NCBI GenBank assembly: GCA_964608915.1 | Contig: CAZSQA010000026.1 | Coordinates: 31,909 to 95,908 of the forward strand | DNA length: 64,000 bases | From: QWQI01 sp964608915 | GTDB taxonomy: Bacteria > Planctomycetota > Planctomycetia > Isosphaerales > Isosphaeraceae | Direction of reading: 5' to 3' | In this document: positions 26,271-35,605 of the stretch, one piece after another | How positions within the stretch are numbered: position 1 is the stretch's first letter | Layout of the letters: the number at the start of each line of letters is the position of its first letter | Notes under the pieces: generated by a model | What the model was told of the DNA's origin: nothing | The model's input: the letters and a program-made list of their open reading frames with translations, nothing else | The model's database searches: none | Program-made: the position numbers and the translations under genes

Positions 26271-27158
26271 TCATGCCTCCTTCCGGAAGATGGAGGGCAG
26301 GACTTTCTTGAGGCTCGCGGGGATGGTCGGAATGATTTCGCCGTTGCCCATGATCAGCCAACCGCCGGTGCGCAGAGTGCTGGCAAGGCGATCGAGAAGG
26401 ACAACGCGTTCCTCGTCCGCGAAATAGATCGAAACGTTGCGGCATAGCACGGCGTGAAAATCGCCGGGCAATGGCCACTGCGGGGCACGCAGGTCGAGGT
26501 GGCGGAATTTCACGAGATCACGAACTTCGGGAACCACGCGGAACGTGCCGTCTTTCGGCCCGGTGCCGCGCATGAAATAGCGGCGGAGCATGTCCGGGGG
26601 CACGCCGGCGACGTCGCGCGTGTTGTAAATCGCGCGGGCGGCGTTCTTGACGACCTCCAGGGAGAGGTCGGAGGCCCAGATTTCGACCTTCTGTGGCGTC
26701 AGGTTCGGAATGGTGTCATGAAGCACCATAGCCAGACTGTAAGGTTCCTGGCCCGAGGAGCATCCGGCGGACCAGATGCGGACGGGCGAGCCGGCGGCCT
26801 CGCGAATGGCCTGACCGAGCTGTTCCGTCAGGAAGGTGAAGTGCGCCGGTTCACGGAAGAAGGAGGTGTGGTTGACGGTACTCAGGTCGACGAGAAGCTG
26901 CATGCCGGGCCCGGTCGGGTCCACGCGCAGAACGCGGTCGACGAAGCGGGTGAAGCTTGTGAAGCCCCGTTGTTGCAGACGTGCTCGCAGCCGGGCCTGC
27001 AGAAGGCCCATGCGGTGCGATTCCAGCGTGATGCCGATCTTCTGCCGAAGGAACGCGACGATGGGCGCGAAGTCCTCGACCGACCAGGGTTCGGGTTCGC
27101 TACCCGAAACCGGTTGCGGCAGATCGTTCGGGAGGTTCCTGCCGTCGCTCACGGGCAC
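26271..27158 (-). CDS. cheR: Chemotaxis protein methyltransferase CheR
   Basis: The 295-residue SAM-dependent enzyme methylates glutamates on the receptor. Visible marks are TVNHTSFFREPAHF (about 94-107), the SAM motif SAGCSSGQEPYSLAM (130-144), the small beta-subdomain around RRYFMRGTGPKDGTFRV (192-208), and LCRNVSIYFADEERVVLLDR. The beta-subdomain is where CheR proteins dock on a receptor's C-terminal pentapeptide, and the receptor encoded two genes upstream has such a peptide. The start is a GTG one base after the cheW stop, so cheW and cheR are probably translationally coupled. Confidence 0.95.
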   Translation of the reverse strand: MPVSDGRNLPNDLPQPVSGSEPEPWSVEDFAPIVAFLRQKIGITLESHRMGLLQARLRARLQQRGFTSFTRFVDRVLRVDPTGPGMQLLVDLSTVNHTSFFREPAHFTFLTEQLGQAIREAAGSPVRIWSAGCSSGQEPYSLAMVLHDTIPNLTPQKVEIWASDLSLEVVKNAARAIYNTRDVAGVPPDMLRRYFMRGTGPKDGTFRVVPEVRDLVKFRHLDLRAPQWPLPGDFHAVLCRNVSIYFADEERVVLLDRLASTLRTGGWLIMGNGEIIPTIPASLKKVLPSIFRKEA

Positions 27159-27159
27159 G

Positions 27160-27708
27160 TCAGAAGCCTCCGCCCGAACCGGCGATGTTCATCAGGGTCA
27201 GAAACACGCGGTCAACGTCAAGCACGAGCAGAAAACTCTCTTCCCAGCGAATCAAACCACGCACGTACGAGGATGCCTTGCCGAGGCCCATGGGCGGCGA
27301 AGGCTGGATGGAGTCGTTGGGGAACTCCAGCACGTCCGACACGCGATCGACCAGCAGCCCCGTCACTCGCAACTGGTCTCCGACGAACGATTCTACCATT
27401 AGAACGCAGGGAGCACGACTGATACTAGAGTCTACCGGCAGACCGAACGGAATCCGCAGGTCCCAGACCGGTACGACATGCCCGCGCAAGTTGAGCACGC
27501 CACGAAGACTGTTCGGCGATCCGGGTACGTGCGTCAGGGCACCCATGTCGAGCACCTCCTGCACGCGCAGCACTTCCAGTGCGTAGTGTTCGCCGCCGAG
27601 CTGAAAGATCACGTAGGACTGTGTCCGGTCGATTTCGGAATGGGGTTCCATGGCGATCGGCGAACCCACCGAGCGGGGCGGCGAGGATATCGGGCTGTTC
27701 TCGATCAT
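27160..27708 (-). CDS. cheW: Chemotaxis coupling protein CheW
   Basis: The 182-residue CheW-domain protein links receptor to kinase. It has YVIFQLGGEHYALEVLRVQE near residue 32, then GVLNLRGHVVPVWDLRIPFG, the conserved region at the receptor/CheA interface, and LLVDRVSDVLEF. The first 20-25 residues are Ser/Pro-rich; Met20 is an alternative start. It follows the receptor gene by 73 bp and touches cheR. Confidence 0.94.
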   Translation of the reverse strand: MIENSPISSPPRSVGSPIAMEPHSEIDRTQSYVIFQLGGEHYALEVLRVQEVLDMGALTHVPGSPNSLRGVLNLRGHVVPVWDLRIPFGLPVDSSISRAPCVLMVESFVGDQLRVTGLLVDRVSDVLEFPNDSIQPSPPMGLGKASSYVRGLIRWEESFLLVLDVDRVFLTLMNIAGSGGGF

Positions 27709-27781
27709 GACCGGCTCCGAGGATTCTGGCTGTCGCGAACGGAACGAAGCACGTTCTATCGAACCCGGCGATACGGCTTTC

Positions 27782-29650
27782 TCAGAATCGTTCGAAATCG
27801 CTGTCGTCGTCGAGGTTCACGACGATCCCACTGGCGTTCGAACCGCCGGAGCCCGCGTTCGAACCGCCGCCCGATCCGGCCGAACCCGACTTGCCCGAGC
27901 CCCAGTCCATGTCGGAACCGCCCGAACCGGACGACATTCCTGAACCTGAGCCGCTGGCCGACCCACCCGAGCCGCGACCGAAACCCGCGCCGAACCGGCG
28001 TACCGGTGAGGACCGGAACGACGAGCGATGAGACGCCCCGCTGGCGACATATGCCGGCGAAGGCAGAGACATCGAATCGAAGCCGCCTTCCAGCCGGAAG
28101 AAGCTGACGAGCCGCTGAAGCGTGGATGCCTGGCCGGCCAGGTCGCCCGACGTGGCCGCCAGTTCGTGGCTGGCCGCGGCGTTCTGTTGAACGACTTCAT
28201 CGAGCTGGCTGACGCCCAGGTTGATCTCCTGAATGGCGTTACGCTGTTCCTGGCTGGCCGCGGCGATTTCCTGAACCAGGCCGGAAGTTTCACGAATCAT
28301 CGGCACGATGCGTTCGAGCAACTGGCCAGCGTTTTCGGCCACTTTCACCGATTTCGAAGCCAGTTCGCCGATCTGTTGTGCCGCAGCCTGGCTCGATTCG
28401 GCCAGCTTGCGCACTTCGCCGGCTACGACCGCGAAACCCTTGCCGTGAGCGCCGGCCCGGGCCGCTTCGATCGCCGCGTTCAGGGCTAGAAGGTTCGTCT
28501 GATAGGCAATTTCTTCGACGACAGTGATTTTCTTGGCGATCTGCCGCATGGCCTCCACGGTTTCGGAGACCGCCGAACCGCCACGTTCGGCCTGACTGCT
28601 CGCCTGGTTCGCCGTTTTGGCCGTCTGCTGGGCGTGCTGAGCGTTGCGCTCGACGGAATTGTTCACAGAATGAAGGCTTGAGGCGATCTCCTGAAGCGTG
28701 CCGGCCTGCTCAGTGGCACCCTGGGAAAGCTGCTGAGCCGAGCTGTTGAGTTCCTGGCTGGCGGTCGACACGGATCCCGTCGCCTGGCGAATTTCGCCGA
28801 CGACCTGCCCGAGCTTGTGAATCACGCTGTTGAGCTGATCGGCCAGCAGGCCGAGCTCATCGCGGCTGTCCACATCGATGTGCACGTTCAGGTCGCCGTC
28901 CTGAAGCTGCTTCGTCACGGCCATGATACTGCGCAGGGGGCTGACGAACTGGCGGCCCAGCAAAAGCCCCAGGCCTATCGTCGTAAGAAGACATACGGCG
29001 AGAACCCCCAGTGTGACGCTCTGAATCCAGTAAATCGTGGCATAGGCCTCGCTCAGCCGCACCGCGACGATCAGAATCCGCTTCGGCGCATCTTCTCCGG
29101 CGCCATCCGTTTCGAGAGGCCAGTAGCCGACGAGAATCTGGTCGTTGACCTCCGCGATTTCCTCGGCCCGAAGTACGGCGCCGTCCTTGAACGCAACTTT
29201 GAACAGGTCGCGATAGTCGAGCTGCGTTGCGGAAAGGTCCGTCAGATTCTCGCCTCGCCTTTCCAGGACGCTCCAGGTGGCGCCGGTCGTGGTGTCCTTA
29301 CCTTCCGCCAGAAGTACCTGGGGCCGCTTGATGCCGTAATCGCCAAGCTGTTGTGAGACCTCGGCATAGGCCATGTCGATCTGGTTCTGGAGCGATTGCG
29401 GCGGCGTAGTGGCCGGCGGCGGCGTATCGTTCGGCTTATCCGGGCCGACCGGCTTCACCGGTGACACGTTGCGGCGCATCAGCCGTTCGACGGAGTGAGC
29501 TCCGGCCCTGGCCGTTTCGGTGATCAGGAAGGCCTGATTGCGTTTCAGCGTCCAGGCCGTATAGAACGTGACCGCCGCGACCAGGACCGACGGAATGATA
29601 CCGAAGGCCACCAGAGCGGCCGATATTTTCGATCGCAGTCTCACGTTCAT
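27782..29650 (-). CDS. Methyl-accepting chemotaxis protein with Gly/Ser linker and C-terminal CheR tether
   Basis: The 622-residue receptor has membrane segments at about 9-35 and 206-232. They enclose an external sensor region of about 170 residues (with a Pro-rich patch at 64-85) that I cannot assign to a known sensor family. A HAMP domain (about 235-285) follows, then the coiled-coil signalling domain with hairpin tip EIAYQTNLLALNAAIEAARAG (split over 380-400). After residue 520 comes a Ser/Gly-rich tail (550-608), then an acidic end finishing in DFERF, which fits the x-aromatic-x-x-aromatic CheR-tether pattern. The start overlaps the cheA stop (ATGA). Confidence 0.95.
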   Translation of the reverse strand: MNVRLRSKISAALVAFGIIPSVLVAAVTFYTAWTLKRNQAFLITETARAGAHSVERLMRRNVSPVKPVGPDKPNDTPPPATTPPQSLQNQIDMAYAEVSQQLGDYGIKRPQVLLAEGKDTTTGATWSVLERRGENLTDLSATQLDYRDLFKVAFKDGAVLRAEEIAEVNDQILVGYWPLETDGAGEDAPKRILIVAVRLSEAYATIYWIQSVTLGVLAVCLLTTIGLGLLLGRQFVSPLRSIMAVTKQLQDGDLNVHIDVDSRDELGLLADQLNSVIHKLGQVVGEIRQATGSVSTASQELNSSAQQLSQGATEQAGTLQEIASSLHSVNNSVERNAQHAQQTAKTANQASSQAERGGSAVSETVEAMRQIAKKITVVEEIAYQTNLLALNAAIEAARAGAHGKGFAVVAGEVRKLAESSQAAAQQIGELASKSVKVAENAGQLLERIVPMIRETSGLVQEIAAASQEQRNAIQEINLGVSQLDEVVQQNAAASHELAATSGDLAGQASTLQRLVSFFRLEGGFDSMSLPSPAYVASGASHRSSFRSSPVRRFGAGFGRGSGGSASGSGSGMSSGSGGSDMDWGSGKSGSAGSGGGSNAGSGGSNASGIVVNLDDDSDFERF

Positions 29651-32109
29651 GAAATCACCTCGGGTTTGGACCCGGCCGCGGCCATGTCCAGTCGTATTTC
29701 GGCCGCCCGGCTTTCGCCGACGATGGCCGTCAGGTCCAGTATCAACGAGACGGCACCGTCACCCAGAATCGTCGCTCCGGAAAACCGGCCCAGATGGCTC
29801 AGGCCATCGCCCAGCGACTGGATCACGGCCTGAACCCGGCCCAGAAGCCGGTCCACGGCCACACCGACACGCTGTCCGCCATGGCGGGTCAGCAGAATTT
29901 CCTGCCGTTTCGGTTTCGGCGATCGAGCTTCGAAGAGCTTCCGCAGATCGACCAGCGGAACGAGTTCGTCCCGAACCGAAACGCACATTCGACCGCTCGA
30001 TAGAGCCGGTTTCGTTCCGCCGAGTGCGACGCATTCCTCAACCTGAGACAGCGGAACGACATACTTTTCATGAGCGACTTCGACGAGAAGCCCGTCGATC
30101 AATGCCAGAGTCAGCGGTAGACGGAACGTAAAACAGGTGCCACGGCCCGGTTCGGACTGCACTGAGACACTTCCGCGAAGGGCCCGTACGGCATCGCGGA
30201 CGACGTCCAGGCCGACCCCCCGGCCAGAAATTTCGTTCACGGTGTCGCGCGTCGAAAAACCCGGTTCGAAGATCAAACCGACGACACGCGGATCTTCCAC
30301 GCTCGTGTTGGCCGGAATCAGGCCTCGCGCGATGCCTTTTTCCAGAATGCGATGCCGGTTCAGACCGCGGCCGTCGTCCTCGATCTTCAGGGCGACCCGG
30401 TCCCCCTCGTGACCTGCCCAGAGCACGATCCGGCCCTGGCGCGGCTTGCCCACGGCTTCCCGCTCGGCCGGAGTTTCCAGCCCGTGGTCAACCGAATTGC
30501 GGATCAAGTGGATCATCGGCTCGGCCAGTTTTTCGACGATCGTCCGGTCGAGCCTCGTTTCCTGCCCTTCCATCCGCAGCTGAATTTCCTTACCAGACTT
30601 GTCGGCAAGGTCGCGAATCAGACGGGGGAACCGGCTGAAAAGCTCCTCGACCGGCACCATGCGCAGTTCCAGAGACTGATCGCGCACTTGCCGGCAGACC
30701 CGTTCGAGGCTTTCCAGAGCCATCCGATAGGATTCGGCCCCATGAATGTCCCGCAGGCCTTGCAGATTGTCAGCCAACACGGCAAGCTCGCCGGCCAGAC
30801 CGACGAGATCGTCAAGCTGGCTGGCATCGACCCGGATTCTCGTGGTCGAAGCGGTGCGTGTCGCTGTCGCGACCGTGCCCGCCGAAGCCGCTCGCGAGGA
30901 TGCCGACCGATTGATCTTCGAAAGGGCCTCGGCACTTTCCGGCAGAAGCGTGCCGGACATCGGGCCCGGCAGGCGCGAGCCTTCGGCCATGGCTCCGGAT
31001 GAACCAGGCGGTTCTGTGGGCGGGACGGGCCGAACTGCGGGGTTCGCCTTTGCGGGCTCGTCGGGCGGTCGATCCGCCGCGGAGGTTTCCGGCTTGACCG
31101 GAGCGACACCTGTGGCGAGTTCGGCACCCGGCAGAAGCCGCGTGCGCGCTTCGGTCGCGATCCGGGGCGTGTCGCTGCCCATTACGCTGGCGGCTTCGAA
31201 TTCGGAAGTGGTTTCCAACGCCAGCGGCGTGATTTCGATACGGCATTCGTTGCTGACGAACAGGAACACGTCCTGAACCCGTTCGACCGGTTCGTCCGTG
31301 CGAAGTTCGATTTCCCAGGCGAGGTACGAAAGCTGCGGATCGATCGCGTCCAGAGTCGGCACGTTCGAAGGATCGACCGTAAGAAACGCTTCGCCCAGCT
31401 CCGTCAGTTCGTCGAGTACTCCGAGGGGATTGAGACCCCGCTTGAGAGCCTCTCTGCCTGGAGCGAAACGGATCCGGAAACCTTTGGGAGAACCTTCGCC
31501 GGTCGATTCCACAGAAACCGGCGGTTCCACTGGCGGTTTTTTTACGGACGATGAACCATCGCCGGGCAAACTTGCCGCGGCCGCTTCGTCAGATTCCGGT
31601 TTTTTCCGTGAAGGCTTGCGCTTTCGCTTCGGCTTGGCGGGTTCGTTCGATCCCGGCGGCGATTTTCCTGCCGGAGGTTGCCCGGATTTCGCGGGATCGG
31701 ATGCGCCGGGTTCGACGAGCTGCACCCGCTCCGAAGCTGGCCGTGAGATGTACTCGAGAGAAGCGATAAGTTGTGGCGAAGGCTCGGTCGATTCGCCGGT
31801 CGCGGCCGCTTCGACTTGCGCCGTGAGCTGATCGCGCGCTTCAAGGAGCACGCTGATGATCTGAGAATCGACCGGCACGGTCTGGGACCGGATCTTGTCC
31901 AGAACCGTTTCGATGCGGTCCGTGAATCCGGCGATCGAGCCGAGGCCCACCATCGCCGCGGCACCCTTGATGGAGTGGGCCGCCCGAAAGACCTTGTCGA
32001 CGAAAGCGCGATCGCCCTGGCGACTCTCCAGCTCCATCAGGCCCTCTTCCAGGACCATCAGAAGCTCACGAGCCTCTTCGTAAAACATATCCAGGAATCG
32101 ATCGTCCAC
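29647..32109 (-). CDS. cheA: Chemotaxis histidine kinase CheA
   Basis: The 820-residue kinase has an Hpt domain with phosphorylatable His45 in AAHSIKGAAAM, and a Lys/Pro-rich linker (about 125-205). A domain of about 90 residues follows (FRIRFAPGREALKRG to FVSNECRIEITPL) in the place of P2, then a second long Pro-rich linker (310-400). Next come the dimerisation helices (423-485), the ATPase domain with N-box HLIRNSVDHGLE (534-545), IEDDGRGL and GRGVGLDVV, and a C-terminal CheW-like domain (about 665-800). It autophosphorylates and passes phosphate to CheY and CheB. No receiver domain is attached and no cheY is in this operon. It is the first gene of the operon. Confidence 0.97.
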   Translation of the reverse strand: MDDRFLDMFYEEARELLMVLEEGLMELESRQGDRAFVDKVFRAAHSIKGAAAMVGLGSIAGFTDRIETVLDKIRSQTVPVDSQIISVLLEARDQLTAQVEAAATGESTEPSPQLIASLEYISRPASERVQLVEPGASDPAKSGQPPAGKSPPGSNEPAKPKRKRKPSRKKPESDEAAAASLPGDGSSSVKKPPVEPPVSVESTGEGSPKGFRIRFAPGREALKRGLNPLGVLDELTELGEAFLTVDPSNVPTLDAIDPQLSYLAWEIELRTDEPVERVQDVFLFVSNECRIEITPLALETTSEFEAASVMGSDTPRIATEARTRLLPGAELATGVAPVKPETSAADRPPDEPAKANPAVRPVPPTEPPGSSGAMAEGSRLPGPMSGTLLPESAEALSKINRSASSRAASAGTVATATRTASTTRIRVDASQLDDLVGLAGELAVLADNLQGLRDIHGAESYRMALESLERVCRQVRDQSLELRMVPVEELFSRFPRLIRDLADKSGKEIQLRMEGQETRLDRTIVEKLAEPMIHLIRNSVDHGLETPAEREAVGKPRQGRIVLWAGHEGDRVALKIEDDGRGLNRHRILEKGIARGLIPANTSVEDPRVVGLIFEPGFSTRDTVNEISGRGVGLDVVRDAVRALRGSVSVQSEPGRGTCFTFRLPLTLALIDGLLVEVAHEKYVVPLSQVEECVALGGTKPALSSGRMCVSVRDELVPLVDLRKLFEARSPKPKRQEILLTRHGGQRVGVAVDRLLGRVQAVIQSLGDGLSHLGRFSGATILGDGAVSLILDLTAIVGESRAAEIRLDMAAAGSKPEVIS

Positions 32110-32439
32110 GCCCGAATCAATCCTTTCCTATCACCGAAGGTCATGCCCGCGGTTCGAATCCGTCCCTGACCAGTCACCTCGTGAGCGCAACTCAAGTGCG
32201 TTCGGCACCCTCATCGGCACGAAAGGCACGTTGGCCTATCATCGTTTTCGTGATTGGACAGGACAGGACTTCACGGACGATCCGCAACGGCAGCGACTTG
32301 GTCTTTACGCCAACCCTATAGTCGCTATCTCTTACCACAATTGTCGCTTTTGAAGCGCCGTTTGTCGATCGATCGGACGAAAGTTCGTGTGCCTGGGCGA
32401 TGACGTGTCATGAGTCGATGATCGAAAACCAAAAGGAAA
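32110..32439. other. Leader region of the che operon
   Basis: No gene was supported. The region must hold the minus-strand promoter of cheA. No convincing sigma70 or sigma28 promoter was found. A tRNA-like T-loop sequence near 32150 has no matching arms. Confidence 0.5.
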
Positions 32440-32461
32440 GACCGGACCCTTCGGTCCGGTC
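32440..32461 (-). terminator. Rho-independent terminator after the second PEP-CTERM gene
   Basis: GACCGGACC and GGTCCGGTC arms with a CTTC loop are followed on the minus strand by a T-rich run (TTTCCTTTTGGTTTT). It lies 74 nt past the gene stop. Confidence 0.85.
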
Positions 32462-32534
32462 AATGGTTGCGATGACGTTTCATTCGGACGCTTTCCTACG
32501 AAGGAATGAAAGACAGATGCCGACGATTTCCGTT

Positions 32535-33257
32535 TCAATCGCGTCGTCGGTTTTCGAAAATTCGCGATCGATTCCGACGTGAACGGACGAAAACCGTAGT
32601 GAGTACGAGTCCTGAACCGAATTGTATCCATGTCGCGGGTTCCGGAACAGTCGTCAGAACGAGTTGCCGCGTTTCCGTTCCCAGGTTCGAGAATCCGAAA
32701 ATGTAATGTTCCTGAGGGCCCTGGAAGGCGAACTGCCCGCCAAAGGCGAACGTCTGCCCGAGCGAGCCGTTGAGTGAATTCACAGCCGCGGCGTTCAGAG
32801 GAATCGAAATGACCGTGCCATTGTCGGCAACTGAACCCAGGACCGAGCCGAAGACCGTGCCGTCTCCCAGATCCGCATAAATGGCAGCACCGGCCGGCCC
32901 TGTACTGTGGCTCTGCATCAGGGTCGCAACGGAAGTTTCGACCGATCTCAGGGTGTAATCCGAGGGGGCCCCCAGAAAACCGTCCGCAGGGTTGTAAAGG
33001 CGCAATTCGGCGCCGACGATCTGGTCGGTCACTCCGGAAAGATCGAAGACGAAGTAATTCCGCGTCGTAGCGGCGACGGCAAAACCTGCCGCATAGTTCT
33101 TGTTCGAACTCAGATGGAAACCTGGAACGTCGTACCACCCGGAATCGAACCATTCCAGGGTGACGATGCCGCCCTCCGACGGAGAATTCACGAAGAATCC
33201 TCCCAATATCGCAAGGCAGACAACGCCGATTTTCCGAAATCTCGAATCGATGCGCAT
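32535..33257 (-). CDS. PEP-CTERM sorted surface protein
   Basis: The 240-residue exported protein has signal peptide IGVVCLAILGGFFVNSPSEG. The beta-rich body includes YFVFDLSGVTDQIVGAELRLYN, a jelly-roll type strand pattern seen in many PEP-CTERM proteins. The C-terminal sorting signal is VPEPATWIQF followed by a hydrophobic helix and an Arg-rich end. It probably reaches the surface through an exosortase encoded elsewhere. The ATG at 33257 has CAGGAG 8 nt upstream, which settles the start against a longer frame beginning at 33431. Confidence 0.88.
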   Translation of the reverse strand: MRIDSRFRKIGVVCLAILGGFFVNSPSEGGIVTLEWFDSGWYDVPGFHLSSNKNYAAGFAVAATTRNYFVFDLSGVTDQIVGAELRLYNPADGFLGAPSDYTLRSVETSVATLMQSHSTGPAGAAIYADLGDGTVFGSVLGSVADNGTVISIPLNAAAVNSLNGSLGQTFAFGGQFAFQGPQEHYIFGFSNLGTETRQLVLTTVPEPATWIQFGSGLVLTTVFVRSRRNRSRIFENRRRD

Positions 33258-33687
33258 GTCGTTGCTCCTGTTGGAAATTCGCTCTAACTCTTCGAACGTG
33301 AACGCATCGGCCCTTCGAAAATCGACCGACAAAACCTGCTCGATTAGGCGTAGCGGAATCCTGGTCAGGTTCCTCGGCCCAATTCGCTTCGGCGATGCGT
33401 ATGTTATGGCACTTACGGATGATAGAACCATTCGCAGTTCACTTCAAATCTCTTCTCATGAATTTCGGGATAAATTCGCAATGTGGTTTTCCGTAAACAA
33501 TTGATAGAGATGTGTCACGATTCGTTCAGGATGAGAGGGTCATGAGCGGGGATATCCTTCCATGGCACTTCCTGGTCGGCATTCCTTCCGAAAGCGGGTT
33601 CGAAAAGATCCAAAAAGCCGGATATCCGATCTTCAATCGTCTCATCGTTCCCGTGAACGGGTCATGCTTGGATGCATGAATGAAGAA
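33258..33687. other. Intergenic region between PEP-CTERM gene and leuA
   Basis: No gene was supported here. It includes the minus-strand promoter region of the PEP-CTERM gene, which I could not resolve to a specific site. Confidence 0.4.
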
Positions 33688-33713
33688 CGGCCCGACGCAA
33701 AGACGTCGGACCG
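33688..33713 (-). terminator. Terminator-like hairpin after leuA
   Basis: CGG-C-CCGACG and CGTCGG-A-CCG pair with one mismatch around a 6-nt loop, 41 nt past the leuA stop. TTCTTCATTC follows on the minus strand. Confidence 0.55.
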
Positions 33714-33754
33714 TGTCAAATTCGTCTCGGATTCTATCGCGGCCTCAGGGAGGT

Positions 33755-35353
33755 TTACGCCCCCGCGCCCGGCCGGCCGATGACTTCGCGCTGGCGGTCA
33801 CGGCGCGTGGCGATGGCGTTCACGGCGTTCAGATAAGCCAGGGCCGAAGCTTCGATGATGTCGGTCGAAGCGGCCCGGCCCGAAAAGGACCGTTCGTCCG
33901 ACTCGACGGAAAGCTCCAGCTTTACCTCGCCCTGGGCATCCTTACCGCCGGTGACGCTGCGGACGACGAATTCTTTCAGGTTCGCCCGCACGCCCGTGAC
34001 GCGCTCGACGGCCTTGAAGATGGCATCCACGGGGCCGTCGCCGATGGCGGCGTCCTGAACCAGGTGTCCATCGGGCCGGCGGATCGCGACGGTCGCCGTC
34101 GGCAGCAGGTTCATGCCCGTCGTCACGTGGAGGTTTTCGAGCTTCCACAGGGCCGGCGAATCGGCATGGATCAGCTTTTCGATCAGCACGATCAGGTCGT
34201 CGTCGAAGACTTCCTTCTTCTTGTCGGCCAGTGTTTTGAAGTCGACGAAAAGGGCTTCGACCTGCTCGTTCGTCAGGTGATAACCGAGCTCGACGGCCCG
34301 GTCCTTAATGGCCGCCCGCCCTGAGTGCTTGCCCAGCACCAGGTCGGTCTTGGAGACGCCGACATCCTCGGGCTTCATGATCTCGTAGGTGGAGCGTTCC
34401 TTGAGCATGCCGTCCTGGTGGATGCCCGACTCGTGGGCGAACGCGTTCTTGCCCACGATCGCCTTGTTGCGCTGCACCACCATGCCGGTGATATTGCTCA
34501 AAAGGCGGCTCGTCGGGAAGAGCCGTTCGGACTTGATGCCCGTGTCGAGCCCGAAATAGTCATGCCGCGTCCTGAGCGCCATGACGATCTCTTCCAGCGC
34601 GGCGTTGCCGGCCCGCTCGCCCACGCCGTTGATGGTGCATTCCACCTGCCGGGCACCTGCTTCCACCGCCGCCAGGCTGTTGGCCACGGCCATGCCGAGG
34701 TCGTCGTGACAGTGCACGGAGATCGTCGCCTGACCGATGTTCGGCACACGCTGCTTGAGCGTGCGGATGATGCCGGCATAATGTGAAGGCGTGGCGTAAC
34801 CGACCGTATCCGGAATGTTTACGGTCGACGCTCCGGCTTCGATCACGGCCGTGACGACGTCGCTGAGGAAGTCGATTTCCGTCCGTGCGGCGTCCTCGGG
34901 CGAGAATTCCACGTCCGCACAAAGGCTGCGGGCCAGCTTCACGCTGTCCACGGCCTTGGCGATGATCTGGTCACGCGTCATCCGCAGCTTGTGTTCGCGG
35001 TGAATGGCCGAAGTGGCCAGAAACACGTGAATCCGTGGCTTCTGGGCGTACTTGAGCGCTTCCCAGGCGCGGGTGATGTCCCGTTCGTTCGATCGGGCCA
35101 GGCCGCAGATCGACGAGCCGGAGATCTCGGTGGCGATGGCGCGGACCGATTTGAAGTCGCCATTGGAAGCGATCGGGAAACCGGCCTCGATGATGTCCAC
35201 GCCAAGTAGAGCCAGCGCCCTCGCGAATTCAAGCTTTTCGACATGGTTCATGCTGCAGCCGGGCGATTGCTCGCCGTCGCGTAGCGTGGTGTCGAAAATC
35301 TTGACGTAGCGGTCGGCGACGGTCTCTGGCTTTTGGCTCTCGTGCGTGGTCAT
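33755..35353 (-). CDS. leuA: 2-isopropylmalate synthase
   Basis: The 532-residue enzyme condenses acetyl-CoA with 2-oxoisovalerate in the first committed step of leucine synthesis. The N-terminal TIM barrel begins with IFDTTLRDGEQSPG and contains the metal-binding SVHCHDDLGMAVANS and CTINGVGERAGNA. It is followed by the linker with KNAFAHESGIHQDG and the C-terminal LeuA dimer (leucine-feedback) domain from about residue 395. Length and motifs match LeuA rather than homocitrate synthase or citramalate synthase, though citramalate synthase cannot be fully excluded. It is a single gene; leuB, leuC and leuD are not nearby. Confidence 0.95.
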   Translation of the reverse strand: MTTHESQKPETVADRYVKIFDTTLRDGEQSPGCSMNHVEKLEFARALALLGVDIIEAGFPIASNGDFKSVRAIATEISGSSICGLARSNERDITRAWEALKYAQKPRIHVFLATSAIHREHKLRMTRDQIIAKAVDSVKLARSLCADVEFSPEDAARTEIDFLSDVVTAVIEAGASTVNIPDTVGYATPSHYAGIIRTLKQRVPNIGQATISVHCHDDLGMAVANSLAAVEAGARQVECTINGVGERAGNAALEEIVMALRTRHDYFGLDTGIKSERLFPTSRLLSNITGMVVQRNKAIVGKNAFAHESGIHQDGMLKERSTYEIMKPEDVGVSKTDLVLGKHSGRAAIKDRAVELGYHLTNEQVEALFVDFKTLADKKKEVFDDDLIVLIEKLIHADSPALWKLENLHVTTGMNLLPTATVAIRRPDGHLVQDAAIGDGPVDAIFKAVERVTGVRANLKEFVVRSVTGGKDAQGEVKLELSVESDERSFSGRAASTDIIEASALAYLNAVNAIATRRDRQREVIGRPGAGA

Positions 35354-35605
35354 CGGTTATCTGTCCTTGCAGTGAAAGCCGCAATGGCGGCACCGGCCAT
35401 CGAACTCGACGACCGACGTCGATACGTCGTGTCAAGGCCCGATGTCTATTGCGGCATTTTCATCATACCCGGCAAGTCAACAGCCCGCTACCGGAGAATA
35501 CCGCGTACGACCGGGTGAATTGCGACTTAACACAATGCGATCGACGAACGTTCGAACCATGTGAGATATGATTCGAATCGTCGGCAAGCCATCGTTCACG
35601 AACGA
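35354..35605. other. Leader region of leuA
   Basis: No gene or recognised riboswitch or leader peptide with Leu codons was found between leuA and the esterase terminator. Confidence 0.4.

Noticed and set aside
32140..32185. A GGTTCGAATCC sequence resembling a tRNA T-loop
   Set aside because: The T-stem pairs poorly and no acceptor, D or anticodon arms lie upstream, where cheA coding begins.
32180..32330. A possible sigma28-type promoter (GCCGATGA) for the che operon
   Set aside because: There is no TAAA element at the correct distance.
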